Below are positions 34,865 to 44,048 of a stretch of 64,000 bases of DNA, piece by piece. Both the position numbers and the translations under genes were made by a program. Numbering within the stretch: the stretch's first letter is position 1; every line of letters begins with the position of its first letter. The stretch is taken from contig DATAZU010000029.1 of NCBI GenBank assembly GCA_036271875.1, positions 1-64,000 on the forward strand, in the 5' to 3' direction. Below the pieces are notes generated by a model that worked only from the letters and a program-made list of their open reading frames with translations, was not told where the DNA came from and ran no database searches. This DNA comes from Galbitalea sp036271875. Lineage in GTDB: Bacteria; Actinomycetota; Actinomycetes; Actinomycetales; Microbacteriaceae.

Positions 34865-36382
34865 ATGAGCGTTGTTGAAGTGCGAGCTGGAAAACTTGAG
34901 GGCAACGAATCGACGTTCGGACACGAGTGGCTTGGTGTGCCATATGCCGCGCCGCCATTGGGTCCGTTACGGTTCCGAGCGCCTCGATCCGTTGAGCCGT
35001 GGACAGGTACTCGCGATGCGCGCATGTTCGCGAGCCCAGCGATGCAGACACCGCTGAGACTTCCGGTCGAAGACCACGCGAGCACGCCATTCGGCAAGCT
35101 GGGGACGGGAAGCGAAGACTGTCTCTACGTAAACATATGGAGTCCTGATCCTCAGGCCTGCCTACCAGTTGTCGTCTGGTTCCACGGGGGTGCTTTTCTC
35201 TTAGGCAGCGGCAACATTGACAATGGGAGACTGGCTGCCCTGGAGCAAGGCATTGTCTTCGTCAGTGTTAACTATCGGCTTGGACCATGGGGCTTCTTGT
35301 TTCTCGACGATCTCGCCCCTGGCATTTCGGACTCCAATCTTGCGCTACGAGATCACGTTGCGGCGCTTGAGTGGGTACAAGACAACATTCGAGCGTTCGG
35401 CGGTGATCCAACGCAGGTGACCATCAGCGGCTTGTCGTCAGGCGGTATGCAGTCAGCCAACCTTCTGGGTGCGCCGAGTGCGACAGGGCTCTTCCATCAG
35501 GCAATCTGTTTCAGCGGATCGGCGGAGCTCGTCCGCGATCGCGAGGGATCGACCCAACTCACGCTGCGATATCTCGATGAGCTAGGGCTGGATAGATCGC
35601 AGGCGCACGTCATTCCCGAGCTCCCATCTTCGGACCTCTTGCGAGCGTCGAAGGAAATAGCGAGGCAGTGTCTGGTCGATCCAGCGTTCGATGGGGAGGC
35701 GTTTCTTCCCGTGGCGGGCGACGAGTTTCTCCCGCTGTTCCCTTTGGACTCAGTCAGAGCTGGTTCAGCGTCGGCCGTGACGCTGACGGAGGTTTGGGCT
35801 AAGCATGAGATGAATACCTTTCTCATTCGTGATCCGGAGAACGGAGCTCTGAAGGAAGAACTGTCAGCAAGAAAGCGCTTTGGCGAAGAGAATTGGCAGA
35901 GTTTATGTGAGCGCTATCGCGAGTTTGGCCCCGATTGGTATGAAGTCATGATGACGGACTTTCATTTCGTGCTTCCCGCGATATCACTGCTTGAGGCACA
36001 GTGTGATGGCGGAGGGCGGTCACGTGCAATTCGGCTCGATCGTGCGCCACGAACTCCGCCCTTTGATGTTCTGGGCGCAGTTCATGGATGCGACTCCGTC
36101 TATCTGTTCGGATCGAGTCCAACATCGAACGGCACGCTTGACGAGACAGACGTTGCATTTGGTACGAAGTATCGAGAGTTCTGCTTCGGTAGATCCGCCT
36201 TCTCAGAATCAGGTTTTGAGTTCGCTGACTTCGACCTCACAAACAGGAGAATCGTCCGATTCGATGAGGATGCGGAATCAGTAAAAGATCTAGGCGGAGA
36301 AACTCGGGGCTTCTGGGATGGCATCTATGAGCCTTACGGAGGCGACGGGTTGAAGAGTCAAAAGAAGACCGAGTTGCGGTAA
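34865..36382 (+). CDS. Type-B carboxylesterase/lipase family protein, atypical nucleophile elbow
   Basis: The 505-residue protein is a type-B carboxylesterase. Landmarks are EDCLYVNIWSP (about 83-93), the oxyanion motif WFHGGAF (about 104-110), FGGDPTQVTISG, and the nucleophile Ser in GLSSGG (about 195-200), where the family normally has GESAGG. The catalytic His is in AVHGCDSVYLFG (about 403). It should hydrolyse esters of bulky alcohols; no signal peptide is seen, so it acts in the cytoplasm, after import. The ATG at 34865 has a GGGAGG site. One 120-base stretch I counted (35881-36000) is 50 percent GC against 65 percent in a stretch of lhr, suggesting recent transfer. It shares its operator type with the importer operon. 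Confidence 0.85.
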   Translation: MSVVEVRAGKLEGNESTFGHEWLGVPYAAPPLGPLRFRAPRSVEPWTGTRDARMFASPAMQTPLRLPVEDHASTPFGKLGTGSEDCLYVNIWSPDPQACLPVVVWFHGGAFLLGSGNIDNGRLAALEQGIVFVSVNYRLGPWGFLFLDDLAPGISDSNLALRDHVAALEWVQDNIRAFGGDPTQVTISGLSSGGMQSANLLGAPSATGLFHQAICFSGSAELVRDREGSTQLTLRYLDELGLDRSQAHVIPELPSSDLLRASKEIARQCLVDPAFDGEAFLPVAGDEFLPLFPLDSVRAGSASAVTLTEVWAKHEMNTFLIRDPENGALKEELSARKRFGEENWQSLCERYREFGPDWYEVMMTDFHFVLPAISLLEAQCDGGGRSRAIRLDRAPRTPPFDVLGAVHGCDSVYLFGSSPTSNGTLDETDVAFGTKYREFCFGRSAFSESGFEFADFDLTNRRIVRFDEDAESVKDLGGETRGFWDGIYEPYGGDGLKSQKKTELR

Positions 36383-36408
36383 CGTCACCCCTCCCTGGGA
36401 CGGTAAGG

Positions 36409-36531
36409 CTAGGAGATCGGAGCGGAGCGCTCGTAGCCGAGAAATTCCAGCGGGATGAGGCTGCCGCGTCCGTCGAAGAGTGCGTGGAAATCCCGATGGT
36501 CGGGGTCGGCGCATCCCTCCACCTCCTGCAT
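36409..36531 (-). CDS. Possible 40-residue orphan coding fragment at the end of the importer operon
   Basis: A frame of 40 codons opens with ATG 23 bases after the stop of the last ABC ATPase gene and ends at 36409. Its third codon positions are strongly GC, like real genes here, and it ends with SLIPLEFLGYERSAPIS. I do not recognise it and see no ribosome binding site. It may be a small protein, the remaining 3' end of a deleted gene, or the result of a frame change at the end of the ATPase gene. The open frame continues upstream into the ATPase gene, as a gene remnant would. Confidence 0.3.
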   Translation of the reverse strand: MQEVEGCADPDHRDFHALFDGRGSLIPLEFLGYERSAPIS

Positions 36532-36553
36532 GGCGGCAGAGATGAACTGGGTA

Positions 36554-37597
36554 CTACGACGATGCGATCGGGCGGGCGGTTGCAGCGACTTTGGCCGCCT
36601 TGGGCTGCTTGGTGCCTGGGTGGCCCGACTCAGGGTCGAAGACGTGGCACTCGACGGTTGTTTTGTCGACGGTGACCTGCTTGGGCCGAGCCGTCCAGCA
36701 GACGTCCGCGACCAGCGGGCAGCGCGCGGCGAATGGACACTGGTCAGACCCGACGGTCGAGGGCGGTTCATTCCGAACCAGAGCCTGACGGCGAGCGTCG
36801 CGCCGCCTTTTCTGCGATGCCGGATCACTCACCGGCGCGGATGAGAGCAGGGCCCGCGTGTACGGATGCAGCGGCTGTGTGCCGACCTGTTCGGCCGGAC
36901 CGGACTCCATCACGCGACCGCGGTACAGAACGACAATCCGCTGCGAAAGGTACTGCACGATCGACAGGTCATGGGAGATAAAGAGGTACGACATCCCGAG
37001 CTCTGACTGCAGCTGGCTCAGCAGGTTGATGACCTGTGCCTGCGTGGACACATCGAGCGCGCTAACGGCCTCATCGCAGACGACCAGTTCCGGGCTGTTC
37101 GCGAGCGAACGGGCAATCGCGATGCGTTGCCGCTGCCCTCCCGAAAAGTCGGAAGGCAGTCGCTCGGCCGAGTTCGCTGGCAGCCGCACCGTCCCCAACA
37201 GCCATCTGACCCGCTCGACCGCGTCCTTGCGCGACGACCGTTTAACGGCACGCAAAGGCTCGGTGAGCGCATCCTCGATCGTGCGGCGCGGGTCCAGCGA
37301 GCTGTACGGATCCTGGAAGACGGCCTGGATGTTCTCGGCCAGAGCTCGGCGCCGGCGCGCGTGCGCGCGGGTGATGTCGTCGCCCTTGAAGGTGATAGAT
37401 CCCTCGGCAACCGGATTGAGCCCGAGGATGGCGCGACCGATCGTCGACTTGCCTGACCCGGACTCGCCAACCAGGCCGACGGTCTCCCCCGGTTCGATCG
37501 TGAAGCTGACACCGTCGATGGCGCGGAACACCTTCGATCCGTTCGAACCGCGCGTTTTGAACTCGACCACGAGGTCGCGAACGTCGATCAGGCTCAT
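36554..37597 (-). CDS. Oligopeptide/dipeptide-type ABC importer ATP-binding protein (OppF-like)
   Basis: The 347-residue ATPase has Walker A GESGSGKST (about 46-54), a Q-loop FQDPYSSLDPRRT, signature FSGGQRQRIA, Walker B LVVCDEAVSALD and H-loop SHD, then the C-terminal oligopeptide-transporter domain with CPFAARCP and a further Cys, a probable iron-sulfur or metal site of OppD/F proteins. The start ATG at 37597 overlaps the stop of the upstream fusion gene (ATGA), so it is the last certain gene of the hydrolase-ABC operon. It pairs with the ATPase domain of the fusion protein. Confidence 0.92.
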   Translation of the reverse strand: MSLIDVRDLVVEFKTRGSNGSKVFRAIDGVSFTIEPGETVGLVGESGSGKSTIGRAILGLNPVAEGSITFKGDDITRAHARRRRALAENIQAVFQDPYSSLDPRRTIEDALTEPLRAVKRSSRKDAVERVRWLLGTVRLPANSAERLPSDFSGGQRQRIAIARSLANSPELVVCDEAVSALDVSTQAQVINLLSQLQSELGMSYLFISHDLSIVQYLSQRIVVLYRGRVMESGPAEQVGTQPLHPYTRALLSSAPVSDPASQKRRRDARRQALVRNEPPSTVGSDQCPFAARCPLVADVCWTARPKQVTVDKTTVECHVFDPESGHPGTKQPKAAKVAATARPIASS

Positions 37598-39543
37598 CGA
37601 GAAGCTCCCAACTTCATTGCCTCGTCGGTGCGGATGCATCGCGACTCACGGTCCTTGCCTGTTGCGACCAGTGGTACGGGCGCCTTTCGGCACGCCTCGG
37701 TCACCAGCGGGCAGCGGTCGGCAAAATGGCAGCCGATCGGCCACTGCTCCGGCGGCGGAACGATCCCGACAATGGCACCGAGCGGCTTGCCGATCTCGGC
37801 CCGGTCGGGTGAGGACGCCATCAGGCCGGCCGTGTATGGATGCGTCGGAGCGGCGAACAGCTCCTCGGTCGAGCACTGCTCAACGACTTCGCCCGCGTAC
37901 ATCACCACGGTGCGGTCGGCAATGTCTGCGATCACGCCGAGATTGTGAGTCACCAGAATCAGCGACATGTGGAACTCGTCCTTGAGCGACCGCAGCAGGT
38001 CGAGGATCTCGGCCTGCACCGTCACATCCAGCGCGGTCGTCGGCTCGTCGGCGATCAGCAGCTCGGGTTGTCCCGTCAATGCGATCGCGATGCAGACGCG
38101 CTGCGCCATACCGCCCGAGATCTGGTGCGGGAAGCTCGCGTACACCGCATCCGGCCGATCGATGCCGACCTTGCGCAGCAGGGCGAGCGCCTCGACCTTC
38201 GCCTCCGACCTGCTCATCTTCTTGTGCAGCCGCAGCGGCTCGCGCAACTGGCTGCCGATGGTGAACGACGGATCGAGCGCGACCATCGGCTCCTGCGAGA
38301 TGAGTGCGATCTTTGTGCCGCGGTGGGCAGCCACCACCGATTCGGAAGCTGTCAGGTCGTCGCCTGCGAACGTGATCGTGCCCGACTGCACTCGACAGCC
38401 GAGCGGCAGCAGACCGATGATGGCCCGCGCCGTCATCGTCTTACCAGAGCCGGATTCCCCGACCAGGCCGAGGACCTCGCCCTTGCGCACCTCGAACGAC
38501 AGGTCTTCGACGAGCGCGGTTGGCGACGCCTCTGAACCCGCGACTACCGTGAGCCCCGTCGCTCGGAGCAACACATCCGACGATTCCTGAGCGGGTGTAA
38601 CAGCAACCCGATGTCCGGGTCCACGTCGACTCTGCGCCCGAAACTGGCCCGCGGGCGAGATCGAGACGCTGCCGGCCTGTGCGGTGTTGATGGCGTCGCC
38701 GAGGGTGTTGAAGGCCAGAATAGTCAGAATGAGAATCCCGCCGGTCGGGGCCATCAGCCACGGGTCCTGATAGATGTTCTGGGATGCCTCGTAGATCATC
38801 GCTCCCCAGTTCGCCGCGGGCGGTTGCACCGCGAGGCCGATGAACGCCAACCCCGACTGCACGAGCAGCGCAATTCCAAACGTGAGCGTGCTGATGATGA
38901 TGAGCGGCGCGACGATGTTCGGAAGGACGTGACGAAGGATGATCCGAGGTGCGGCGAGGCCGGACACCTGTGCGGCGTCGATGAACAACTCCCGACGAAC
39001 TGCGATCGTCGACCCGCGGACCAGGCGAATGAAGCTGGCCGAGATGATGATGCCGAGGGTCACCATGGCCAGGGTGAGATTATTGCCGACCACGGCCACG
39101 ACCGCCATCAGGACGATGATCGCGGGAATGGCGAGGAAGATATCCGCGAGGCGGGCGATGATCGCGTCTACCCAGCCGCCGAAATAGCCGGCGAGCAGAC
39201 CGAGTGGTACCCCGATAGCCAGAGCCACAGCCACAACCTCAACGCAGGAGATGAGCGCGAGGTTGCCACCGTAGATGAGACGCGTGAGGATGTCACGACC
39301 GAGCGAGTCCGTTCCCAGCCAGTGGGCCGCGGACGGCAGGGCCAGGTTGTGCACAATGTCTTGCTTGTACGGGTCGTCCGGTGCGACCCACTTCGCGAAG
39401 ACGCTTGCCAGAATCACGACGAGGATCCAACTCGCAGAAATCCAGGCAGCTGGCTTCCGCATCAAATTGCGAAACACACCGCGCCGGGTGGAAGTCAGTT
39501 GATCCGGCTCGGTCGCGACGACCTCGGCCTGTGCTGTACTCAC
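37594..39543 (-). CDS. Fused ABC permease (DppC-like) and ATPase (DppD-like)
   Basis: The 649-residue protein combines two normally separate subunits. Residues about 20-290 are a DppC/OppC permease with an N-terminal helix, the LGTDSLGRDILTRLIYG motif, five further helices and an EAA loop near 190. Residues about 320-640 are an OppD-type ATPase with Walker A GESGSGKT, signature ISGGMAQR, Walker B LLIADEPTTALD and the C-terminal GCHFADRCP cysteine motif. The linker (about 295-320) is Gln/Arg/Ser-rich. Such fusions occur in actinobacteria. The GTG at 39543 overlaps the preceding permease stop by four bases. Confidence 0.92.
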   Translation of the reverse strand: MSTAQAEVVATEPDQLTSTRRGVFRNLMRKPAAWISASWILVVILASVFAKWVAPDDPYKQDIVHNLALPSAAHWLGTDSLGRDILTRLIYGGNLALISCVEVVAVALAIGVPLGLLAGYFGGWVDAIIARLADIFLAIPAIIVLMAVVAVVGNNLTLAMVTLGIIISASFIRLVRGSTIAVRRELFIDAAQVSGLAAPRIILRHVLPNIVAPLIIISTLTFGIALLVQSGLAFIGLAVQPPAANWGAMIYEASQNIYQDPWLMAPTGGILILTILAFNTLGDAINTAQAGSVSISPAGQFRAQSRRGPGHRVAVTPAQESSDVLLRATGLTVVAGSEASPTALVEDLSFEVRKGEVLGLVGESGSGKTMTARAIIGLLPLGCRVQSGTITFAGDDLTASESVVAAHRGTKIALISQEPMVALDPSFTIGSQLREPLRLHKKMSRSEAKVEALALLRKVGIDRPDAVYASFPHQISGGMAQRVCIAIALTGQPELLIADEPTTALDVTVQAEILDLLRSLKDEFHMSLILVTHNLGVIADIADRTVVMYAGEVVEQCSTEELFAAPTHPYTAGLMASSPDRAEIGKPLGAIVGIVPPPEQWPIGCHFADRCPLVTEACRKAPVPLVATGKDRESRCIRTDEAMKLGASR

Positions 39544-40481
39544 GCGCGCCTCGTCTTCGGGTTCAGAATCAGGTAGATCACGTCAACGAGCAGATTGACG
39601 AGCAGCACGATCGCCGCAGTCACGATGACCGCTCCCTGGACCACCGGGATATCGTGCTGCGACACTGCGATGTTAGTTAGCTGGCCGATGCCCGGTAGGG
39701 CAAAAATCTGCTCGATGATCACGGCACCACCCAGAACTCCGATGAACTGAAAACCGACGTTCGTCACGATCGGGATCGACGCATTTCGCAGCGCGTGCTT
39801 GTAGATGATCGAGCGTGTCGGCAGTCCTTGGGCCCGCAGCGACCGGACGTAGTCCTTCCCGAGGGTTTCAAGCATCGCGCTTCGCGTCTGTCGGCTAATC
39901 GATGCGACGCCCGCGAGCCCGATGGCAACTACCGGAAGCACCATCCCGTATGCCCACTGTCCGGGCGACTGCGTTATCGGTGTGTAGCCGGTTGCTGGGA
40001 GCAGCTTGAGGAGAATGCTGAAGACGAGCACCAGGGCTACCGCGAGCCAGAAGCTCGGAAGCGCCATTCCCACACTCGATGAGCCCTGAACGATCCGATC
40101 GACGGCACCGCCGCGGACCGCGCTCAGCACGCCCAGACCGATTCCGACAATCCCGGTGAGGAGCGTCGCCGATATCGCTAGCGAAAGAGTGACCGGAAGA
40201 GCGTTCGCGATCGACTGCGCAACCGGCTGACCGTTGATGAGCGAAACACCGAGATTACCGCGGAGCGTGTTACCCCAAAAGGCCAGGAACCGGATGCCGA
40301 TCGGTTGATCGAGCCCGAGCTGATGGTTCACTGCCGCGATCTGAGCCGCCGTCGCGCCCTTGCCGAGGATCGTCTGCGCCGGATTCCCTGGAATCAACTG
40401 AACCAGAAAGAACGTAAACGAAACGACGATGGCAAGGATGGGAATGGCGATCAAGACTCTACGTGCGATGAACCGCAGCAT
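39540..40481 (-). CDS. DppB-type ABC importer permease
   Basis: The 313-residue protein has six helices, the FFLVQLIPGNPAQTILG segment after helix one (about 24-40) and an EAA-loop ETLGKDYVRSLRAQGL (about 205-220) that contacts the ATPase. It forms the membrane channel with the permease half of the next gene. It follows the solute-binding protein gene by 31 bases and overlaps the fusion gene by four. Confidence 0.93.
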   Translation of the reverse strand: MLRFIARRVLIAIPILAIVVSFTFFLVQLIPGNPAQTILGKGATAAQIAAVNHQLGLDQPIGIRFLAFWGNTLRGNLGVSLINGQPVAQSIANALPVTLSLAISATLLTGIVGIGLGVLSAVRGGAVDRIVQGSSSVGMALPSFWLAVALVLVFSILLKLLPATGYTPITQSPGQWAYGMVLPVVAIGLAGVASISRQTRSAMLETLGKDYVRSLRAQGLPTRSIIYKHALRNASIPIVTNVGFQFIGVLGGAVIIEQIFALPGIGQLTNIAVSQHDIPVVQGAVIVTAAIVLLVNLLVDVIYLILNPKTRRA

Positions 40482-40512
40482 GGTTCCTGGCCTTTCGTTG
40501 GTACTGGGCTAA

Positions 40513-42060
40513 CTAGGACGCCGGCGTGATATCCCGAAGGAACGGCCAGTCGTTGCCTGGATTGTAGGCAACGTGCGTCTTCGAATTGCTCGCGAAGTAC
40601 TGACTGCCGTCATCGAAGATCGGCGCGAACCATGCCTGGTCGACAACATACTTGTTGAGTGCCTGCCAGTTCTTCGTTGCCGCGGCCGTCGTCTTGGCCG
40701 TGGCGGCGGCATTGAATAGCGACACTACCTTCGGATCGCTTGAGTGCAGGAAGTTGAATCCACCATTCGGCAGAAGCAGCCGCTTCGCGTCGTAGTAGGC
40801 GCCCTGCGGGAACCAGAAGTAGTACACGATGCCCGACTTCGGAAGATCGGTGATGTACGCGGCGTTCTGATCGTTGATGGTCGCGGTGATTCCCACGGCT
40901 TTCAGATCGGCGACGATCACCTGGTTGACGTTGTCGAAGAACGGGTTCGACAGGAAGGAGATCTTGAGCCCGCTCGAGTACCCGGCAGCAGCGAGGAGTG
41001 ACTTCGCTTTCGCGGGGTTGTACGAGTACTTGTCACTAGCGGACTTGAGGTACGCCTGCGAACTCTTCCAGAACATCGAGGACTCGGGAGTTCCACCGCC
41101 GTTGACCTTGATGATCGCCTGCTTGTCGAGCGCGTAGTTAATCGCCTGGCGGACGCGCACGTCCTTCAGCGCCGGGTTTGTCGATCCGTCGCGGTCGTCC
41201 AGCCAGAGTCCATTGATTGCCGATGGCCAGTTGAGCGTGGTGACGCCTGCGCCCTTCGCGGCAGCAATCTGCATTGAGTTGATGCGAGTGACATCCACCT
41301 GGCCCGATCGAAGAGCGTTGAACGCCGCGGTCTGGTCGGTGATGTTCTTGAACACGACCGTGTCATATGGGTAGGCCTTCGGCTCGTAGTAGTTCTTGTT
41401 GCGGACGAAGGTCCACAGCGAACCCGCGGTGGTCGACGACTTTTCCATGACGTACGGTCCGGCGCCCGACGGAGTGATAGCCAATGCTGCGGGGTCCTTG
41501 AGTGCCTTCGGGCTCACCATCGCACCGACGTTCTCGGTGAAGTCGAGCGGTAGCGATGTGTCGGGCGTTTTTAGCTTGAGCGTCACGCTGAGCCCGGACG
41601 TTGACACCGCGGTCACGTTCGAAAGCTGGTCTGTTGTTGGGCCGACGATCGAGCCATTGATCACTCGCGCGAGGTTGGTCTTCACGGCCGCAGCGTTGAG
41701 CGGCGTGCCGTCCGCGAACTTGAGGTTCGGCCGCAGAGTCATCGTGAAGGACAGCGGAGTCGGGTACGACCACTTTGCCGCAAGCCCTGGCTCGATCTTG
41801 CTCTGGTTCGTGACGGTAAGCAGTGTCGCGTATGGGGCCTGGAAAAATGGAACTTCCACGTTTCCATAGGACTGCTTGTCAGGGTCCCATCCGTTGGTGA
41901 GTTCACCAAACCCGCCACCGATTGTCACCGTCCCGCCTTTGGGAGCGCTGCTAGACGGCGTGGACGATCCGCTGGACGAGCAGGCAGCGGTTGCGCCGAC
42001 CACGATGAGGGCCAGAGCCGCTGCGGTTATTGCTAGTTTCGTTGTTCTCATGCCTTGCAT
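40513..42060 (-). CDS. Family 5 extracellular solute-binding lipoprotein of the ABC importer
   Basis: The 515-residue lipoprotein has a signal peptide ending in a lipobox (ATAAC, Cys27), a Ser-rich linker, and the family 5 peptide/nickel-binding fold: FADGTPLNAAAVKTNL (about 113-128), the VRVRQAINYALDKQAI helix (about 300-315). It would be tethered outside the membrane and deliver ligand to the adjacent permeases. Family 5 proteins bind peptides but also glycosides, sugar derivatives and opines; the neighbouring enzymes suggest an esterified sugar-like ligand. The start is the Met at 42060 or 42051; an AGAGAGG site fits the second better. Confidence 0.92.
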   Translation of the reverse strand: MQGMRTTKLAITAAALALIVVGATAACSSSGSSTPSSSAPKGGTVTIGGGFGELTNGWDPDKQSYGNVEVPFFQAPYATLLTVTNQSKIEPGLAAKWSYPTPLSFTMTLRPNLKFADGTPLNAAAVKTNLARVINGSIVGPTTDQLSNVTAVSTSGLSVTLKLKTPDTSLPLDFTENVGAMVSPKALKDPAALAITPSGAGPYVMEKSSTTAGSLWTFVRNKNYYEPKAYPYDTVVFKNITDQTAAFNALRSGQVDVTRINSMQIAAAKGAGVTTLNWPSAINGLWLDDRDGSTNPALKDVRVRQAINYALDKQAIIKVNGGGTPESSMFWKSSQAYLKSASDKYSYNPAKAKSLLAAAGYSSGLKISFLSNPFFDNVNQVIVADLKAVGITATINDQNAAYITDLPKSGIVYYFWFPQGAYYDAKRLLLPNGGFNFLHSSDPKVVSLFNAAATAKTTAAATKNWQALNKYVVDQAWFAPIFDDGSQYFASNSKTHVAYNPGNDWPFLRDITPAS

Positions 42061-42081
42061 ACCTCTCTTGGAATGGGCTTG

Positions 42082-43089
42082 CTATCGGGTTGAATCGTGC
42101 TCGGGATCGAAGTCGTCGAAGACTCGTCCACCACTGGACCTGTTTGCGTGGCGAAGTGCAGCGTTGGCTTCGACCTGCCACTGACGCGCGGGCTCCCAGT
42201 TGTCGATGAGCATGTTGGAGCCGTGGATGTGGCCGAGCATCGTGTGCGTCACCGCCTCGCCGCCGGCATCCTGGATGCGCGCCGCATACATCTCAACGCT
42301 GTCGCGCCGGGGATCGAACTCGGCCGAGAGTGCGTATACCGGAGCCACGTTGGACAGGTCGGGCGCCATCATCGGCGAAGCGTACGGGTGCACCCTGTCC
42401 CGGGGATTGGCGAGATACATGTCGACACCGAGGAGGTCGTCCTTCCTCGTAACGTCATAGTTCGGGCTGCCATAGCGCCACATGTAGGTCGACTTTGTGC
42501 AGTCGAGCTCGGCGATCTCGAGCAACTGGAGGATGAGCTTCGGGCCTTGTCGGTCCTGAGCCATCACGGATACCGCAGCCGCGAGGTTGCCGCCGGCTGA
42601 TGCACCGCCGACGCTGATCCTCTCCGCGTCGCCGCCAATTTCCGCAGCATGCTCCTGAACCCACAGCACGGACTTGTAGCAGTCCTCGACCCCCGTTGGA
42701 AACGGGAATTCCGGCGCGAGACGATAGTCGACGTTCAGGACCGTCGACTGAGCCTGCGCGCAACGGCGCTGGCTTAGCATGTCGGTGCGGTCGTCATAGG
42801 CGGATCCGACGATCCAGCCGCCGCCATGGAAATACACGTGGATGGGAAATGGCCCCGCGCCCTCTGGCGTGTAGAGCCGAGCTGTGAAGGTACCACCGTC
42901 GTAGGACGTGATCGTCACGTCTCTGATGGATTCGACACCGTCGACTCGGACAACTGGCTCGGTGTGATCGCGAGGATTCGTGATGCGCCCGATGTATTCG
43001 CGCGGGAGCGTCTTGCCCTCGTGGGTGAAGGGCATACTCAACATCCGCTTGAGGAGAGCCTGGGGTTCTGGTTGCAGCGGCACAGTCAT
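42082..43089 (-). CDS. HSL-family alpha/beta hydrolase, first gene of the importer operon
   Basis: The 335-residue enzyme belongs to the hormone-sensitive lipase-like group: the oxyanion HGGGW (about 89-93), nucleophile Ser in GGASAGG (about 162-168), acid Asp in SAEFDPRRD (about 275) and His in LGHIHGSN (about 305). The triad is complete, so it should hydrolyse short acyl or acetyl esters. The ATG at 43089 directly follows AAGG, too close for an ideal site. It lies 21 bases before the solute-binding protein gene and is transcribed first, implying that de-esterification is central to use of the imported compound. Confidence 0.88.
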   Translation of the reverse strand: MTVPLQPEPQALLKRMLSMPFTHEGKTLPREYIGRITNPRDHTEPVVRVDGVESIRDVTITSYDGGTFTARLYTPEGAGPFPIHVYFHGGGWIVGSAYDDRTDMLSQRRCAQAQSTVLNVDYRLAPEFPFPTGVEDCYKSVLWVQEHAAEIGGDAERISVGGASAGGNLAAAVSVMAQDRQGPKLILQLLEIAELDCTKSTYMWRYGSPNYDVTRKDDLLGVDMYLANPRDRVHPYASPMMAPDLSNVAPVYALSAEFDPRRDSVEMYAARIQDAGGEAVTHTMLGHIHGSNMLIDNWEPARQWQVEANAALRHANRSSGGRVFDDFDPEHDSTR

Positions 43090-43167
43090 CCTTCATCTCA
43101 CGTCGGCCACGGGAAGGAGTTGTTCGCACATCGCTCGACTTCCTTGTCGCCCACTGGGGTTGAAGAA

Positions 43168-43218
43168 AAGCTACATCGAACCGTGAGGGTGTGCAAGTGT
43201 TGCAACGCGTGTGCACAT
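43168..43218 (-). promoter_or_regulatory. Promoter of the hydrolase-ABC operon with proposed IclR operator (site B)
   Basis: On the minus strand TTGCAC (43191-43196) is followed after exactly 17 bases by TAGCTT (43168-43173). The -35 box is one end of the 28-base element 43191-43218 (plus strand GTGCAA, 4, TGCA, 4, GTGTGCACAT), which contains the palindromes TGCAA-GTG-TTGCA and TGTGCACA. The element lies between the divergent hydrolase and SDR genes, so one regulator could control both directions. Confidence 0.65.
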
Positions 43219-43265
43219 ATTGTTACCTTTGAGCAATTCAATGATTGAGAGAAAGGTGCGCGGCC

Positions 43266-44048
43266 ATGGCAAGCGACCCAGACCCGATGGCAAAACCGCT
43301 ACACGGCAAGACAGCACTGGTTACAGGCGGAGGCATCGGCATCGGTCGCGAGATTGCACTGGCGCTCGCCACGGCGGGAGCACGTGTTGCTGTGACCTAT
43401 CACCGCCACGCACCAGACGATGGGTTTCGTACCGCGGTCGCCGCAGCATCCGGGCACGACGCGGTTTGCGTTGAGTTGGATGCCACCGTCGAGCTCGAGG
43501 TTCAGCGCGCGCTAACCACGGTGAGCGATTCGGCGGGCGAGCTCAGCATCCTCGTGAACAACGTCGGTGGCCTCGTGGAGCGAAACTCGATACGCGAAAT
43601 GGACTACTCCCTGTGGCGAGACGTGGTGGCGCTCAACCTCGACAGCATGTTCCTAGTTACCCATCACGCCTTACGGCAGTTCGATTTCCGGGACGGTCGA
43701 ATCATCAACGTCGCTTCGCTGGCTGGGCGCAACGGGGGACATGCCGGAGCAACCGCTTACGCTTCAACGAAGGCAGCCGTCTTCGGTTTCACTCGCGGCC
43801 TGGCCAAAGAACTCGCACCCTCGGGCACCACCGTGAATGCTCTCGCTCCGGGCTTCATCGAGGGCACTCCGTTCCACGACACGTTCACGAGTGACGAGTC
43901 GAGAGCGGCAACCATCGCGACCATTCCGATGGGTCGGGCCGGAACGCCCTCCGATGTCGCGTCTGCCGCCGTATGGCTCGCGAGCCCCGGCGCCGGATTT
44001 GTCAGTGGTACGGTCATCGACATCAACGGCGCCCAGTACTTCGGGTGA
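43266..44048 (+). CDS. SDR family oxidoreductase
   Basis: The 260-residue classical short-chain dehydrogenase has the cofactor motif TGGGIGIGREI (about 20-30), LVNNVGG (about 96-102), catalytic Ser in INVASLAG and the YASTK pair (about 167-171), and a C-terminal GTVIDINGAQYFG. It resembles the FabG/gluconate 5-dehydrogenase/glucose dehydrogenase cluster and probably oxidises a sugar, polyol or aldonic acid hydroxyl, given the mutarotase and gluconokinase downstream. The ATG at 43266 has AAAGG about ten bases upstream. Its stop overlaps the next start as TGATG. Confidence 0.88.
   Translation: MASDPDPMAKPLHGKTALVTGGGIGIGREIALALATAGARVAVTYHRHAPDDGFRTAVAAASGHDAVCVELDATVELEVQRALTTVSDSAGELSILVNNVGGLVERNSIREMDYSLWRDVVALNLDSMFLVTHHALRQFDFRDGRIINVASLAGRNGGHAGATAYASTKAAVFGFTRGLAKELAPSGTTVNALAPGFIEGTPFHDTFTSDESRAATIATIPMGRAGTPSDVASAAVWLASPGAGFVSGTVIDINGAQYFG

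Noticed and set aside
36409..36560. Frameshifted C-terminus of the OppF-like ATPase
   Set aside because: The ATPase already ends at a normal length after its Cys motif, so an added 40 residues is unnecessary; kept only as a weak separate feature.
38611..39576. Open frame of over 300 codons on the plus strand across the ABC permease-ATPase gene
   Set aside because: The product is Arg/Asp/Gly-rich nonsense without hydrophobic core; the opposite strand encodes clear ABC motifs.
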